Origin: Muribaculaceae bacterium Isolate-037 (Harlan)
GTDB taxonomy: Bacteria; Bacteroidota; Bacteroidia; Bacteroidales; Muribaculaceae
DNA length: 64,000 nt
NCBI GenBank assembly: GCA_003762615.1
Contig: RIAZ01000008.1
Coordinates: 101,547-165,546 of the forward strand
Direction of reading: 5' to 3'
Shown here piece by piece: positions 26,168 through 35,500 of this stretch; within the stretch, counting starts at the first letter, position 1, and every line of letters starts with the position of its first letter. The position numbers were made by a program, and so were the translations under genes. Under the pieces are notes generated by a model. It was given only the letters and a program-made list of their open reading frames with translations. It did not search any database and had not been told where the DNA came from.

Positions 26168-28174
26168 ATGCATAAATCAACATCATACATCTTCTCACTC
26201 CGCAGATCATTACCGATTCTTTTATCCATTCTATTGTCGGTGATTGTCGGAGGATGCCGGAGTGTGAAGCTGTCGGATGCCGATGATGCTTTTGCACGAG
26301 GTGAATATTTCGATGCCCAGGCGATGTACCGCAAGGTCTATAACCGTATGACCAAACGAGAGGAACGTCCCGCCCGTGGAGAGGTGGCTTTCAAGATGGG
26401 ACTCTGCCAGGCGAAACTTAACATGGCGGCAAACGCTGCAAAGAGTTTTCAGAACGCCCTGAGATACGAATATCCCGACTCTACCCTATTCCTTTATCTC
26501 GGAAAGGCGTTGCAGGCATCAGGGAAATATAAGCAAGCTATTGAGGAATACGATAAATATCTCGCGCTTGTGCATGATGATGCGCTTGCACGTGAAAGCG
26601 TCACAGGTTGCCGACTTGCCATTGCCGCCAAAGAGCAGCCGAAGACACGTTATGTGGTGAAAAAATCAAAGATATTCAACACCAAACGCGCCGACTTCTC
26701 CCCCATGTATCTCGACAAATCGCTCGACAAGCTATATTTCACATCAACAACGGAGAAAGCTACCGGCGAGAAACGCTCGGAGATTACGGGCATGAAGAAG
26801 GGCGACATATATTTCAGCAAGAAGGATGAACGCGGGCAGTGGCAGACTCCACAGCCTGTGGAGGGTGAGCTTAACACGGATGCCGATGAGGGTATCGTGA
26901 GTTTCTCGCCTGACGGACAGACCATGTATCTTACCAAGGCGCGCCGCTCGGAGACTTCCGACACATCCGTGGAGATCTACACGTCAAAACGCAGTGATGC
27001 CTCCTGGAGCGCACCGCAGAAGCTGGAAATCACCGCCGATACACTATCTGCCGTAGGACATCCAGCTGTCTCCTCAGACGGTCGCTACCTGTATTTCTGC
27101 AGTGATATGCCGGGCGGATACGGAGGTCTCGACATCTGGAGGATCAATCTTAATGAACGCGTCGGGAGTCTGGAGAATATGGGTCCGCAGATCAATACTC
27201 CGGGGAATGAGATGTTCCCCTACTCGCGCACCGACTCCCTGCTATATTTCTCTTCCGACGGACATCCGGGATTCGGCGGACTTGACATATTCAAGGCGAA
27301 ACTAAACTCTACCGGCGACTATTGGAGCGTGGAGAATATGGGATTGCCAATGAACAGCCAGGGAGACGACTTCGGCATTACGTTTGGGGATGGGGAGAAC
27401 GGTTTCTTTAGCTCTAACCGTGGGGATGCTCGGGGACGCGACCATATATTCAGTTTTGAACTTCCCGACATACATATCTCAATATCAGGATTCGTAATCG
27501 ACAAGGATGAGGAACCTGTGCCTAATGCTGTGATACGTATCGTGGGTGACGACGGCAGCAACCAGAAACAGGTGGCTCGCGATGACGGCTCGTTTGAGTT
27601 TGACCTTGACCGAGGTGTGAAATACGTGATGAAAGCCGGTGCTCCCGGCTATCTCAGCCTGAAGCAGGAATTCGAGAGTGATTCCGCCGAGGAGGATGCG
27701 GAATATGCCATCGACTTCACCCTGGCTGCAATCAACAAGCCACAAGTGGTGGAGAATATATTCTATGATTTCGACAAGGCAACACTACGTCCGGAATCAA
27801 AGGCGGCACTCGATGAGATGGCGCAGATGCTACGAGATAATCCCAACGTGACCATAGAGATGGGAGCGCACACCGACCGCAAAGGGAGCGACGAATATAA
27901 TATCCGTCTGTCGGAACGCCGTGCCCAAAGCGTGATTGACTACCTTATCGCTGCCGGTATCGCCGCAGACCGCCTCAGTCCGAAAGGGTATGGGGAGAGC
28001 GTGCCAAAGACCGTCACCAAACGTATCAACCGCGAGTATCCTCAATTTCCGGAGGGCACAGTGCTCAATGAGGACTACATCAATACACTCTCTCCGGAAG
28101 ATCAGGATGCGGCTGACCAGATCAACCGCCGCACGGAATTCAAAGTGCTCTCAATTGATTATGACCTTGACTGA
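26168..28174 (+). CDS. porE: PorE-like OmpA lipoprotein (type IX secretion component)
   Basis: The 668-residue product has the domain order of Porphyromonas PorE. A lipoprotein signal ends VGGC (Cys30). TPR-like repeats span about 35-135, a PD40/WD40-like beta-propeller about 165-430 (repeated SxDGxxxYF motifs such as FSPDGQTMYLT and YLYFCSDMPGGYGGLDIW), a carboxypeptidase-regulatory-like domain about 437-520 (GFVIDKDEEPVPNAVIRI), and an OmpA domain to the end (TDRKGSDEYNIRLSERRAQS). In the family it anchors the type IX machinery to peptidoglycan. No other Por/Spr gene is visible, so the T9SS assignment rests on architecture. A paralogous OmpA/propeller protein with another role is the alternative. 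Confidence 0.75.
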   Translation: MHKSTSYIFSLRRSLPILLSILLSVIVGGCRSVKLSDADDAFARGEYFDAQAMYRKVYNRMTKREERPARGEVAFKMGLCQAKLNMAANAAKSFQNALRYEYPDSTLFLYLGKALQASGKYKQAIEEYDKYLALVHDDALARESVTGCRLAIAAKEQPKTRYVVKKSKIFNTKRADFSPMYLDKSLDKLYFTSTTEKATGEKRSEITGMKKGDIYFSKKDERGQWQTPQPVEGELNTDADEGIVSFSPDGQTMYLTKARRSETSDTSVEIYTSKRSDASWSAPQKLEITADTLSAVGHPAVSSDGRYLYFCSDMPGGYGGLDIWRINLNERVGSLENMGPQINTPGNEMFPYSRTDSLLYFSSDGHPGFGGLDIFKAKLNSTGDYWSVENMGLPMNSQGDDFGITFGDGENGFFSSNRGDARGRDHIFSFELPDIHISISGFVIDKDEEPVPNAVIRIVGDDGSNQKQVARDDGSFEFDLDRGVKYVMKAGAPGYLSLKQEFESDSAEEDAEYAIDFTLAAINKPQVVENIFYDFDKATLRPESKAALDEMAQMLRDNPNVTIEMGAHTDRKGSDEYNIRLSERRAQSVIDYLIAAGIAADRLSPKGYGESVPKTVTKRINREYPQFPEGTVLNEDYINTLSPEDQDAADQINRRTEFKVLSIDYDLD

Positions 28175-28209
28175 ATCTTAGGAGTCTTAGAAGTCTTAGG
28201 AGTCCTATA
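28174..28209. repeat. 10-bp tandem repeat between convergent genes
   Basis: Three to four units of the type CTTAGGAGT / CTTAGAAGT fill the short space between the PorE-like stop and the DUF2461 stop. The unit is the reverse-complement type of the tract at 7243-7299. Confidence 0.6.
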
Positions 28210-28879
28210 AGCCATCTCCACCAATTTCATCCAAGGCAAAATTAACGAAATCATTGAAGGGTTTTCCTATACGGAATAGCCGTGTCACCTTCTCCACCAG
28301 GTCGGCACGTGAAAGTTCGGAATCCTTAAGCACATGACTCGCCACAAAATCCCGCGGACGCACCAGCTCAACATATTCCCAATCCTTCGGCACGCCTTTC
28401 GGCGCTGTCTTCAATGGATTCTCCCCCACTTCCGGGTAAGCCTCCTTAAATTCGGGAGAATGTATTATGTCGATGTATTCCTCCACATTATCGTAGATTG
28501 ACATACGTATGGCGGATACCGCCTTCGACGGCAGACAGACCGTGCCGACAGCCACCAAAGAATTACCCGGTTCGATATGAAGATAATATCCCATGCGGTT
28601 CACCCTCTTTCCGTAGGGTGGACATATAAAGATTCCGATATGCGTCTTATATGGTGTCTTATCGTGGGAGAAACGTGTATCGCGATATATGCGGTATGTG
28701 CAATCTGAAGGGGAGAGACGGGCAGCCTCAGGCTCAAAAGAAGCAACTCCGGCTATAAGCAGAGCCGTCAGTTCATCTATCTGTGTCTTTACCTTCAAAT
28801 ATTCATCCTTATGCGCCAAAAACCATTCCCGGTTATTGTTTCCTGCCAAAGACTTCAGGAATTTCAGTATCTCTTTCAT
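28205..28879 (-). CDS. DUF2461 family protein
   Basis: The 224-residue product matches the DUF2461/TIGR02453 family along its whole length. Recognisable segments are NNNREWFLAHKDEY near the N-terminus, YRIYRDTRFSHDKTPYKTH in the centre, and the GYYLHIEPG motif. The family has no known function; it is cytoplasmic and widespread in Bacteroidetes. A small-RNA-like element on the same strand ends at 28946, 67 bases upstream of the start codon, so the gene may depend on read-through of that terminator or on a separate weak promoter. Confidence 0.88.
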   Translation of the reverse strand: MKEILKFLKSLAGNNNREWFLAHKDEYLKVKTQIDELTALLIAGVASFEPEAARLSPSDCTYRIYRDTRFSHDKTPYKTHIGIFICPPYGKRVNRMGYYLHIEPGNSLVAVGTVCLPSKAVSAIRMSIYDNVEEYIDIIHSPEFKEAYPEVGENPLKTAPKGVPKDWEYVELVRPRDFVASHVLKDSELSRADLVEKVTRLFRIGKPFNDFVNFALDEIGGDGL

Positions 28880-28945
28880 TTTGTATTTTATATAATATTT
28901 TGATTATAAACACATTATCAACTTCTCAAACTATCAATAGTATAC

Positions 28946-29013
28946 AAAAAAAATTGATTGTCATCCCGACAACCAATCTTCTGTTAACCTTAAAATCTAA
29001 TACCATGAAAAAC
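28946..29013 (-). ncRNA. small RNA candidate, copy 1 of 3
   Basis: On the minus strand the -7 box TAATTTTG (29020-29027) is followed by a conserved block, AGTTTTTCATGGTATTAGAT then TTTAAGGTTAAC. A hairpin follows (arms 28953-28962 and 28968-28977, one G-U pair), then eight T. Copies on the plus strand near 59550 and 62891 share the conserved block but have different hairpins. The unit has promoter, body and terminator and no open frame. It lies upstream of DUF2461 and could alternatively be a leader with an attenuator. Confidence 0.65.
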
Positions 29014-29162
29014 TCACTGCAAAATTACAAATTATTTTTCAAAATCTGCTATATAACATAAAAAAAATTACCACTTTAACATTCTTTAATGTTTCTCTTA
29101 AAAAATCTTCAATAATAAGGATTTCTTTAAGGGTATTAAGGATCTTAAAGTCCTTAATGCAA

Positions 29163-29218
29163 AAAAGTCCTTTCTGTCATTAATGACGATATTGTCAATA
29201 TTGACAGAAAGGACTTTT
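29163..29218 (-). terminator. terminator of gltX
   Basis: Seventeen-base perfect arms (29163-29179 and 29202-29218; AAAAGTCCTTTCTGTCA type) form a long hairpin. The minus-strand T run completes an intrinsic terminator. The loop and the bases to its left carry degenerate TTAAGG repeats. Confidence 0.85.
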
Positions 29219-29286
29219 CTGACCGTTGCATGCCGAAACCGACTGCTACAAGCCCATGTTGTAGGCAGCAAGCCTCGACTGCGGAT

Positions 29287-30807
29287 TTATCGTTTGATTG
29301 TGTGGATTGCACGACGGATACGTGCAATAACCTCCTCTTTCGGCATAAGCTCTGTGATGTCAAACATGTGCGGACCACGGCAAGCACCTACTACTGCCAG
29401 ACGGAATGCGTTCATAACGTTGCCGAGATGATAACCTTTGTCGGCTATCCAGCCGAGCACGATCTTCTCTGCATTAGCCGAGGTCATGTCGTCAATGCCT
29501 TCAAGCAATCCGATAAGTTCCTCCATGATACGCGGAGTGTCCTCACTCCAACGTTTCTTGACGTCTTTCTCCGCATACGTCTCAGGCGCCCGGAAGAAGA
29601 AGTCGCCCTGCGTCCAGAGATCGTCTATCAGGTCGGCACGACCCTTGACCATACCGATTGCCTTCGCAACGTAGGCAGGATCGGCATCAGTTATGCCGTT
29701 CTCCACAAGTACGGGCTGGAACAACTGTGCCAATACTGCATCATCTGCCTTGCCAAGATATTCATGATTAAACCAGATACCTTTCTTATAATCAAACTTG
29801 GCACCGCTCTTGGAGCAATGGGCAAACGAGAACTTGCGGATAAGGTCGTCCATGCTCATCATCTCACTGTCATCACCGGGATTCCAGCCGAGAAGAGCAA
29901 GGAAATTCACCACAGCTTCCGGCAGATACCCCTTCTCGCGATAGCCTGAAGAGATCTCGCCCGTAACAGGGTCCTTCCATTCGAGAAGGAACACAGGGAA
30001 ACCGAGTTTATCGCCATCACGCTTCGAGAGTTTACCATTGCCTACAGGCTTCAGCAGGAGCGGCAGATGCACAAACTGAGGCATCGTGTCGGTCCAGCCA
30101 AATGCCTCGTATAGAAGCACGTGGAGCGGTGCCGACGGAAGCCATTCCTCTCCACGGATCACGTGGCTCACCTCCATCAGATGATCATCGACTATGTTGG
30201 CGAGATGATATGTCGGGAGATTGTCAGCACTCTTGTAGAGCACCTTATCGTCGAGGATATTGCTGTTGATGGTCACTTTCCCACGGATAAGGTCATCCAC
30301 AACCACGTCGCGGTCAGGCTCAACCTTGAAACGCACCACATATTGTGCGCCGTCAGCAATAAGACGGTCAACCTCCTCCTTCGGCATGGTCAGAGAGTTG
30401 CGCATAGAGCCACGGGTATGGGCATCATACTGGAAATTCGGGATATCCTGACGCGCTTTCTCCAACTCCTCAGGAGAATCAAAGGCAATATATGCCTTAC
30501 CGTTGGCAAGAAGCATATCGACATGCTCCTTATATATCTCGCGACGCTCACTCTGCTTGTAGGGTCCGAAGACCCCACCTTCGCGCACACCCTCGTCAAA
30601 ACTTATGCCGAGCCAATGAAGGGCATCGTTGATATACTCCTCCGCGCCGGGAACAAACCGACGGCTGTCGGTATCCTCGATGCGGAGAATCATATCGCCC
30701 CCATTCTGACGGGCGAATATATAATTATAGAGAGCCGTGCGCACGCCCCCTATGTGAAGCGGTCCCGTCGGCGACGGGGCAAATCTTACTCTTACTTTGC
30801 GTTCCAT
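29287..30807 (-). CDS. gltX: glutamyl-tRNA synthetase
   Basis: The 506-residue class I synthetase charges tRNA-Glu. The HIGH-type motif is [19 protein letters not shown] and the KMSKS-type motif is [12 protein letters not shown]. Both are intact, and the length is typical. It is the third gene of a minus-strand group after the DEAD-box helicase and DUF3256; the gap to DUF3256 is only 14 bases, so they are probably co-transcribed. A strong terminator follows at 29163-29218. Confidence 0.97.
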   Translation of the reverse strand: MERKVRVRFAPSPTGPLHIGGVRTALYNYIFARQNGGDMILRIEDTDSRRFVPGAEEYINDALHWLGISFDEGVREGGVFGPYKQSERREIYKEHVDMLLANGKAYIAFDSPEELEKARQDIPNFQYDAHTRGSMRNSLTMPKEEVDRLIADGAQYVVRFKVEPDRDVVVDDLIRGKVTINSNILDDKVLYKSADNLPTYHLANIVDDHLMEVSHVIRGEEWLPSAPLHVLLYEAFGWTDTMPQFVHLPLLLKPVGNGKLSKRDGDKLGFPVFLLEWKDPVTGEISSGYREKGYLPEAVVNFLALLGWNPGDDSEMMSMDDLIRKFSFAHCSKSGAKFDYKKGIWFNHEYLGKADDAVLAQLFQPVLVENGITDADPAYVAKAIGMVKGRADLIDDLWTQGDFFFRAPETYAEKDVKKRWSEDTPRIMEELIGLLEGIDDMTSANAEKIVLGWIADKGYHLGNVMNAFRLAVVGACRGPHMFDITELMPKEEVIARIRRAIHTIKR

Positions 30808-30821
30808 GTATTATTGTTTTG

Positions 30822-31466
30822 TCATTTCAATTTCACTCGTATCTCCGGACGCAGATAACGGCTTATGGTCTTATAATTGTCTACGTCCATATACTTCCCC
30901 ACGGTGAGACGCGCAGTGAGGAAGTCCTCGTCGGGAGAGATGGAATACGCCACCGTCGGGAACGGTATCATATCCTTTATCTCCTTCATGGTGATTTCCG
31001 CCCCCTTGGGAATGTCAAAGAAATCCTTAAGTTCAGGCGTCTTGAAAAATTCCTTGGAGTCCAACTCATTCAATTTATCATCGTAGAATCTCACCTCGCT
31101 GTCTTCCGCTTGTGTTGAACTGCCGACAGTATAGACCGATGCCACTACTGTGCTGCCCTTCTTGCGGTGCAACATGCGCAGTTCAAGGGTGCTGACCGGA
31201 GTCAGCTGCACCTTCATATATTCAGGCGTGCATGCCTCTATCCAAGAGAGTCCGTCCATGGCATTGACAGCCTTATAGACGCTATCGGCATCCCAATAGT
31301 CAAGCATGTCAAGGCGTGTGGTCTTTTTAAGGATCTCAACCGGTTCGCTCTGAAGTGATACGAAAACATCACGGATTGACAACGTGTCAGCCGCCACCTT
31401 AGCGGCTCCGGCACGTTGGGGCATGAGCGCGGCTATGGCAAAAAAGATAGCCATAGCCAGACGCAT
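30822..31466 (-). CDS. DUF3256 family secreted protein
   Basis: The 214-residue product matches DUF3256, a Bacteroidales family of unknown function. The start at 31466 gives a clean signal peptide (MRLAMAIFFAIAALMPQRAG) and is preceded by AAGGAGG at a spacing of five bases, an unusually strong Shine-Dalgarno sequence for this phylum. An upstream in-frame ATG at 31505 would overlap the helicase gene by 26 bases and add a hydrophilic N-terminus, so it is rejected. The body is predicted periplasmic. It sits between the helicase (13-base gap) and gltX (14-base gap). Confidence 0.85.
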   Translation of the reverse strand: MRLAMAIFFAIAALMPQRAGAAKVAADTLSIRDVFVSLQSEPVEILKKTTRLDMLDYWDADSVYKAVNAMDGLSWIEACTPEYMKVQLTPVSTLELRMLHRKKGSTVVASVYTVGSSTQAEDSEVRFYDDKLNELDSKEFFKTPELKDFFDIPKGAEITMKEIKDMIPFPTVAYSISPDEDFLTARLTVGKYMDVDNYKTISRYLRPEIRVKLK

Positions 31467-31479
31467 CAGTCCTCCTTGA

Positions 31480-33381
31480 TTATTTCTTTTTATAAAAGAT
31501 CTCATAGTTTCCGTTATATTCAGCCTTCTTACCGGCTTTACCTTTCTTCTCCTTCTTCTCCTTTTTCTCTTTCTTCAAGGGTTTCTCCCTATCCGGATCC
31601 TTCCTGTCTCTCTTACTCTTGCTCTCCTTCTTATCCTTGCTGTCCTTGCGTCGTCTATCCCTGGAAGAGCCATAATCCTCCTTCGATGACTTACGCCCGC
31701 GTTTTTCACGACGGTCGCGGCTATCGCGAGAATAATCCCTGTCGGAGGCAATCTCCGGACGCAACACAATGCCGAAGAAATCCTCATTCTTCAGAGCATC
31801 TATTACGCGACGTGCATCATCCTTACGCACATCAAAAAGCGTATATCCCGACAAGAGGTCAATCCTGCCGATATCCGGCTTGCTTCCGACCACGTTACGG
31901 TTGATGATCTCCATAAGATTACCTGGGAAGAATCCCTGAGCCTTGCCTACGTTCACCATTATTCGCTCATAGCCGGACTCAGCCACTCGGCGGTCCTTGT
32001 CCTGCTTCTTATCGCGCTTCTCCCCTTTATCGGAGGCATTGAGGTCAATGTCAGGCATATCCTGATAATACTGGAGCAGACGATTAAATTCCAAAGAAAG
32101 CACGCGCTTCAGAAGATCCTCCTCTGAGAGCCATTCCAGCTTCTTGCGCACGCCGGGGAGATATTTCTCTATCTCCGACTCGTTGACCTGCACCCTCTCC
32201 AGGCGGTCGGCAAGGTTATAGAGCTGCTTCTCGATGATATGTTCGGGTGTGGGCACTTTCTTATACTCAAACTCCTTACCTATCTTCTTCTCTATCTCAC
32301 GCAGACGTCCCTTCTCCTTCGAATGGATGATAGCCACAGAGACGCCAGTCTTGTTGGCACGTCCGGTACGTCCCGAACGATGGGTGTAGACCGCCACGTC
32401 GTCGGGCAATCCATAGTTGATGACGTGGGTCAGGTCATCAACGTCGAGACCACGTGCAGCCACATCTGTTGCCACAAGAAGCTGCGTCACATGGTCGCGG
32501 AATTTCTTCATAGCCAGGTCGCGCTGTGCCTGCGACAGATCCCCATGAAGACAATCGGCATTATAACCGTCGTTGATGAGTTTGTCGGCAATCTCCTGCG
32601 TCTCCTTACGGGTGCGGCAGAAGATGATGCCGTAGATATCCGGATTATTGTCGGCAATACGTTTAAGGGCGAGATATTTATCGTGCGCCTTGACCATATA
32701 ATATATGTGGCGCACGTTCTTAGAGCCCTCATTCTTATTGCCTGCCACAAATTCCACCGGCTCATGCATGAATTCCTTGGCTATTCCGGCAATCTCCTTA
32801 GGCATCGTAGCGGAGAACATAAGCATCTTTCGCTCCTCCGGCACGTGAGTGAGTATCTCCTTTATATCATCGAGGAATCCCATGTTGAGCATCTCGTCAG
32901 CCTCATCAAGAATGACGGTATGCACATCGGAGAGCTTCACCTCCCCACGCTTTATAAGATCGATCAGTCGTCCGGGAGTAGCCACCACCACCTGCACACC
33001 CTTGCGGAGAGTGCGTATCTGGCTATCAATACTTGATCCGCCATATACAGGGAGTATTCGCAGGGAATCTATATATTTTGAGAAATCTGCAAGATCGCCT
33101 GCTATCTGTAGACAAAGCTCTCTGGTAGGAGCGATGATGAGTGCCTGCGGCACATTCTTACTTACGTCTATACGCTGGAGCACCGGCAGACCGAATGCAG
33201 CCGTCTTTCCGGTACCGGTCTGGGCGAGACCGACCACATCCCCATCTTTTTCGAGGAGATGCGGTATGACCATCTCCTGAATAGGCATCGGTGATTCAAA
33301 ACCCATTTCCCCGATAGCTTTCAGCAACCGAGGTTCCACGCCAAGATCTTCAAACGTCTTGGCAACTTTATTTTCGTCCAT
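31480..33381 (-). CDS. DEAD-box RNA helicase
   Basis: The 633-residue product unwinds RNA with ATP and probably acts in ribosome assembly or cold adaptation, by similarity to DeaD/CsdA. Motifs in order: Q motif (PMPIQ), AQTGTGKT, PTRELCLQ, LDEADEML, MFSATMP, IIFCRT, VATDVAARGLDV and HRSGRTGRA. A DbpA-type RNA-binding domain follows (ERIMVNVGKAQGFFPGNLME). The tail is a long Lys/Arg/Asp/Ser-rich disordered segment. The start at 33381 begins with MDENKVAKTFEDLGV as in the family; an in-frame ATG at 33486 would add 35 residues and also fits the promoter at 33523-33554. Confidence 0.93.
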   Translation of the reverse strand: MDENKVAKTFEDLGVEPRLLKAIGEMGFESPMPIQEMVIPHLLEKDGDVVGLAQTGTGKTAAFGLPVLQRIDVSKNVPQALIIAPTRELCLQIAGDLADFSKYIDSLRILPVYGGSSIDSQIRTLRKGVQVVVATPGRLIDLIKRGEVKLSDVHTVILDEADEMLNMGFLDDIKEILTHVPEERKMLMFSATMPKEIAGIAKEFMHEPVEFVAGNKNEGSKNVRHIYYMVKAHDKYLALKRIADNNPDIYGIIFCRTRKETQEIADKLINDGYNADCLHGDLSQAQRDLAMKKFRDHVTQLLVATDVAARGLDVDDLTHVINYGLPDDVAVYTHRSGRTGRANKTGVSVAIIHSKEKGRLREIEKKIGKEFEYKKVPTPEHIIEKQLYNLADRLERVQVNESEIEKYLPGVRKKLEWLSEEDLLKRVLSLEFNRLLQYYQDMPDIDLNASDKGEKRDKKQDKDRRVAESGYERIMVNVGKAQGFFPGNLMEIINRNVVGSKPDIGRIDLLSGYTLFDVRKDDARRVIDALKNEDFFGIVLRPEIASDRDYSRDSRDRREKRGRKSSKEDYGSSRDRRRKDSKDKKESKSKRDRKDPDREKPLKKEKKEKKEKKGKAGKKAEYNGNYEIFYKKK

Positions 33382-33522
33382 ATTATGGTAATTATATTTT
33401 GAGTCAATACATTTCGGGATAGCCTCCATGGCGTCCCTACCGTATATTAACGCTTCTGACGGCTTCTTTTCTTTAACCGGAGACATTTTTTACGATTACT
33501 TACGCGCGGAGCAAACTTTTTG

Positions 33523-33554
33523 CAAAGTTACGAAATAATTCCCACGTCGCCAAA
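33523..33554 (-). promoter_or_regulatory. promoter of the helicase-DUF3256-gltX group
   Basis: On the minus strand TTTG (33551-33554) and TAACTTTG (33523-33530) are exactly 20 bases apart. Transcription should start near 33516. It abuts a divergent promoter at 33555-33586. Confidence 0.8.
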
Positions 33555-33586
33555 CTTGCATATATCATCTATTTGTAGTAACTTCG
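33555..33586 (+). promoter_or_regulatory. divergent promoter of the C69 peptidase gene
   Basis: CTTG at 33555-33558 and TAACTTCG at 33579-33586 are 20 bases apart, one mismatch each from consensus. It begins one base after the -33 box of the helicase promoter, so the two would compete for RNA polymerase. Confidence 0.55.
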
Positions 33587-33647
33587 TAAGCAAATGCAGT
33601 TGCATGATGCCTACGGGCGGATGCAACGTCAACTGAATCTTATTCTC

Positions 33648-35294
33648 ATGACACGAACATCTTTATCTTTAGCAATTTTGCTTTCTGCGGCAGCCTTGCA
33701 GGCTCCCGATGCGGCGGCTTGTACGAACCTTATAGCCGGACCGAAAGCCACAACCGACGGATCTGTCTTCATGACGTATTCCGCAGATTCCCACAACCTT
33801 TACGGCATGCTCAACCATACCCCGGCTGCAAAGCATGCCCCCGGCGCAATGAGAAAGGTGGTGGAATGGGACACTTCGAAACCTCTCGGCGAGATACCCC
33901 AGCCGGCTGAGACCTATAACGTGGTGGGCAATATCAATGAATTTCAGGTGGCTATCGGCGAGAGCACCTGGGGCGGACATGAAGAGCTTGTCGACACCAC
34001 CGGCAACTCCATAATCGACTACGGCTCTCTCATACAGATTGCTCTCGAACGCTCGAAGACTGCACGCGAGGCTATAAAGGTGATGACCGACCTTGTTGAC
34101 AAATATGGCTATGCAAGCAGTGGCGAGTCATTCTCCATTGCCGATAAGAATGAAGTGTGGGTGATGGAGATGATCGGGAAAGGCGCGGAGAAGGGTGCCG
34201 TATGGATTGCCGTAAGGATTCCTGACAACGCAATATCCGGACATGCCAATGAGCCACGTATCAGAAAGGTCGATTTCAAGGACAAGGAGAACGTGATGCA
34301 CAGCAAGGACGTCATATCCTTCGCCCGCAGACGCGGATACTTCAATGGCAAGGATGCCGATTTCTCTTTTGCCGATGCCTACTCCACTCATGACTCCGGC
34401 ACCCGACGCGGTTGCGACGGCAGAGTGTGGAGCTATTTCCGCCGATTCAACAAGGATGCCGACAAATATTTCGCATGGTGCAACTACGACAGCAACGAAC
34501 CCATGCCCCTATATATCATTCCCGACCGCAAGCTCAGTCTGGAGGATATGCAGGCGAGTATGCGCGATCAATTTCAAGGCACCCCATTCGATATGACAAA
34601 GGATGTTGGGTCAGGTCCGAACCATGTGCCCTACCGCTGGCGCCCCATGGAGTATGAGGTGGATGGCAAGACCTATTGCATGGAGCGCGCTATCGCCACG
34701 CAGCAGACAGGCTGGAGCTTCATAAGCCAGACACGTGCCGACATGCCGGATGAAATCGGTGGCGTTATATGGTTTGGCACCGACGACACCAACAGCACGG
34801 TCTACATGCCGTTCTATTGCTCAATGACGGAAGTGCCTGCCGAACTCGCACCCGGCGACATCAACACATTCTCTTTTGATTCCAATTTCTGGATGACAAA
34901 CTGGGTGGCAAACCAGGCCTACAACCGCTATGACCTTATGATTCCCGATATCCGTAAGGTGCAGGGTGGTCTGGAGAAAAAATATATATCATCTCGTGCC
35001 TCCCGTGAGAAGGAACTGAAATCAATGCTCGACAGAGGTGACAAGGCGGCATTGGTGGCAAGCGTCAACAGTGAGGGTAAAGCAATAGCGAAAGAGGCTA
35101 CCGATGCCTATCGTGACCTCGGACAATATCTATTCGTGAAGTTCATGGACGGCAACATGAAGAAGACCGATGAGAACGGCAATTTCATTAAGAGTGAATA
35201 TGGTCTGCCGGTATATCCTACGTTCCCGGGCTATGATAAGAAATACTACGAGAACATCGTCAAGGAATCAGGCGATCATTTCCTGGTAAAATAA
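33648..35294 (+). CDS. C69-family dipeptidase (PepD-like)
   Basis: The 548-residue product is an N-terminal nucleophile peptidase of family C69. A signal peptide (MTRTSLSLAILLSAAALQAP) is followed by AACTNLIAG, in which Cys25 is the expected nucleophile after processing. Family segments SFSIADKNEVWVMEMIGKG and DSGTRRGCDGRVWSYFRRF are clear. It should cleave dipeptides or short peptides outside the cytoplasm. The ATG at 33648 begins the signal peptide; an in-frame ATG at 33594 would add 18 hydrophilic residues. It converges with the HIT gene across a hairpin at 35385-35426. Confidence 0.92.
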   Translation: MTRTSLSLAILLSAAALQAPDAAACTNLIAGPKATTDGSVFMTYSADSHNLYGMLNHTPAAKHAPGAMRKVVEWDTSKPLGEIPQPAETYNVVGNINEFQVAIGESTWGGHEELVDTTGNSIIDYGSLIQIALERSKTAREAIKVMTDLVDKYGYASSGESFSIADKNEVWVMEMIGKGAEKGAVWIAVRIPDNAISGHANEPRIRKVDFKDKENVMHSKDVISFARRRGYFNGKDADFSFADAYSTHDSGTRRGCDGRVWSYFRRFNKDADKYFAWCNYDSNEPMPLYIIPDRKLSLEDMQASMRDQFQGTPFDMTKDVGSGPNHVPYRWRPMEYEVDGKTYCMERAIATQQTGWSFISQTRADMPDEIGGVIWFGTDDTNSTVYMPFYCSMTEVPAELAPGDINTFSFDSNFWMTNWVANQAYNRYDLMIPDIRKVQGGLEKKYISSRASREKELKSMLDRGDKAALVASVNSEGKAIAKEATDAYRDLGQYLFVKFMDGNMKKTDENGNFIKSEYGLPVYPTFPGYDKKYYENIVKESGDHFLVK

Positions 35295-35304
35295 CAAGCG
35301 GACT

Positions 35305-35500
35305 GCGCGCTAAGCGACATGTTATATGTAATAAGTGACATGTAATAAGCAATGGTGTGCATTTCGCACTTAGCGATAAAATGAGGGGTGGAAGTTGAAT
35401 CATAAATGATTTTCAACTTCCACCCCAATTTATTTCTTATTACTTGTAACAAGCAACATATTACCTGTTACTTGTCACATGTTACATCTCACTTAGCGCA
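35305..35500. repeat. nested imperfect palindrome with central hairpin between convergent genes
   Basis: About 50 bases on each side are imperfect inverted repeats built from ACATGTTATATGTAATAAG on the left and CACATGTTACATCTCACTTAGCG on the right in segments; the right part overlaps the end of the HIT gene. At the centre, 15-base arms (35385-35399, 35412-35426) of GGGGTGGAAGTTGAA type form a strong hairpin that can terminate transcription from both sides. Confidence 0.7.

Noticed and set aside
28783..29061. An open frame ending in MKNSLQNYKLFFKICYIT, including a short peptide that begins at ATGAAAAAC near 29004.
   Set aside because: It lies antisense to the small RNA unit; the ATGAAAAAC comes from the complement of the conserved GTTTTTCAT block. 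A real peptide would need evidence of translation.
33381..33486. The longer helicase start at 33486.
   Set aside because: It is possible with the mapped promoter, but the added 35 residues do not resemble the family and read like leader sequence; the start at 33381 was kept, with the alternative noted.
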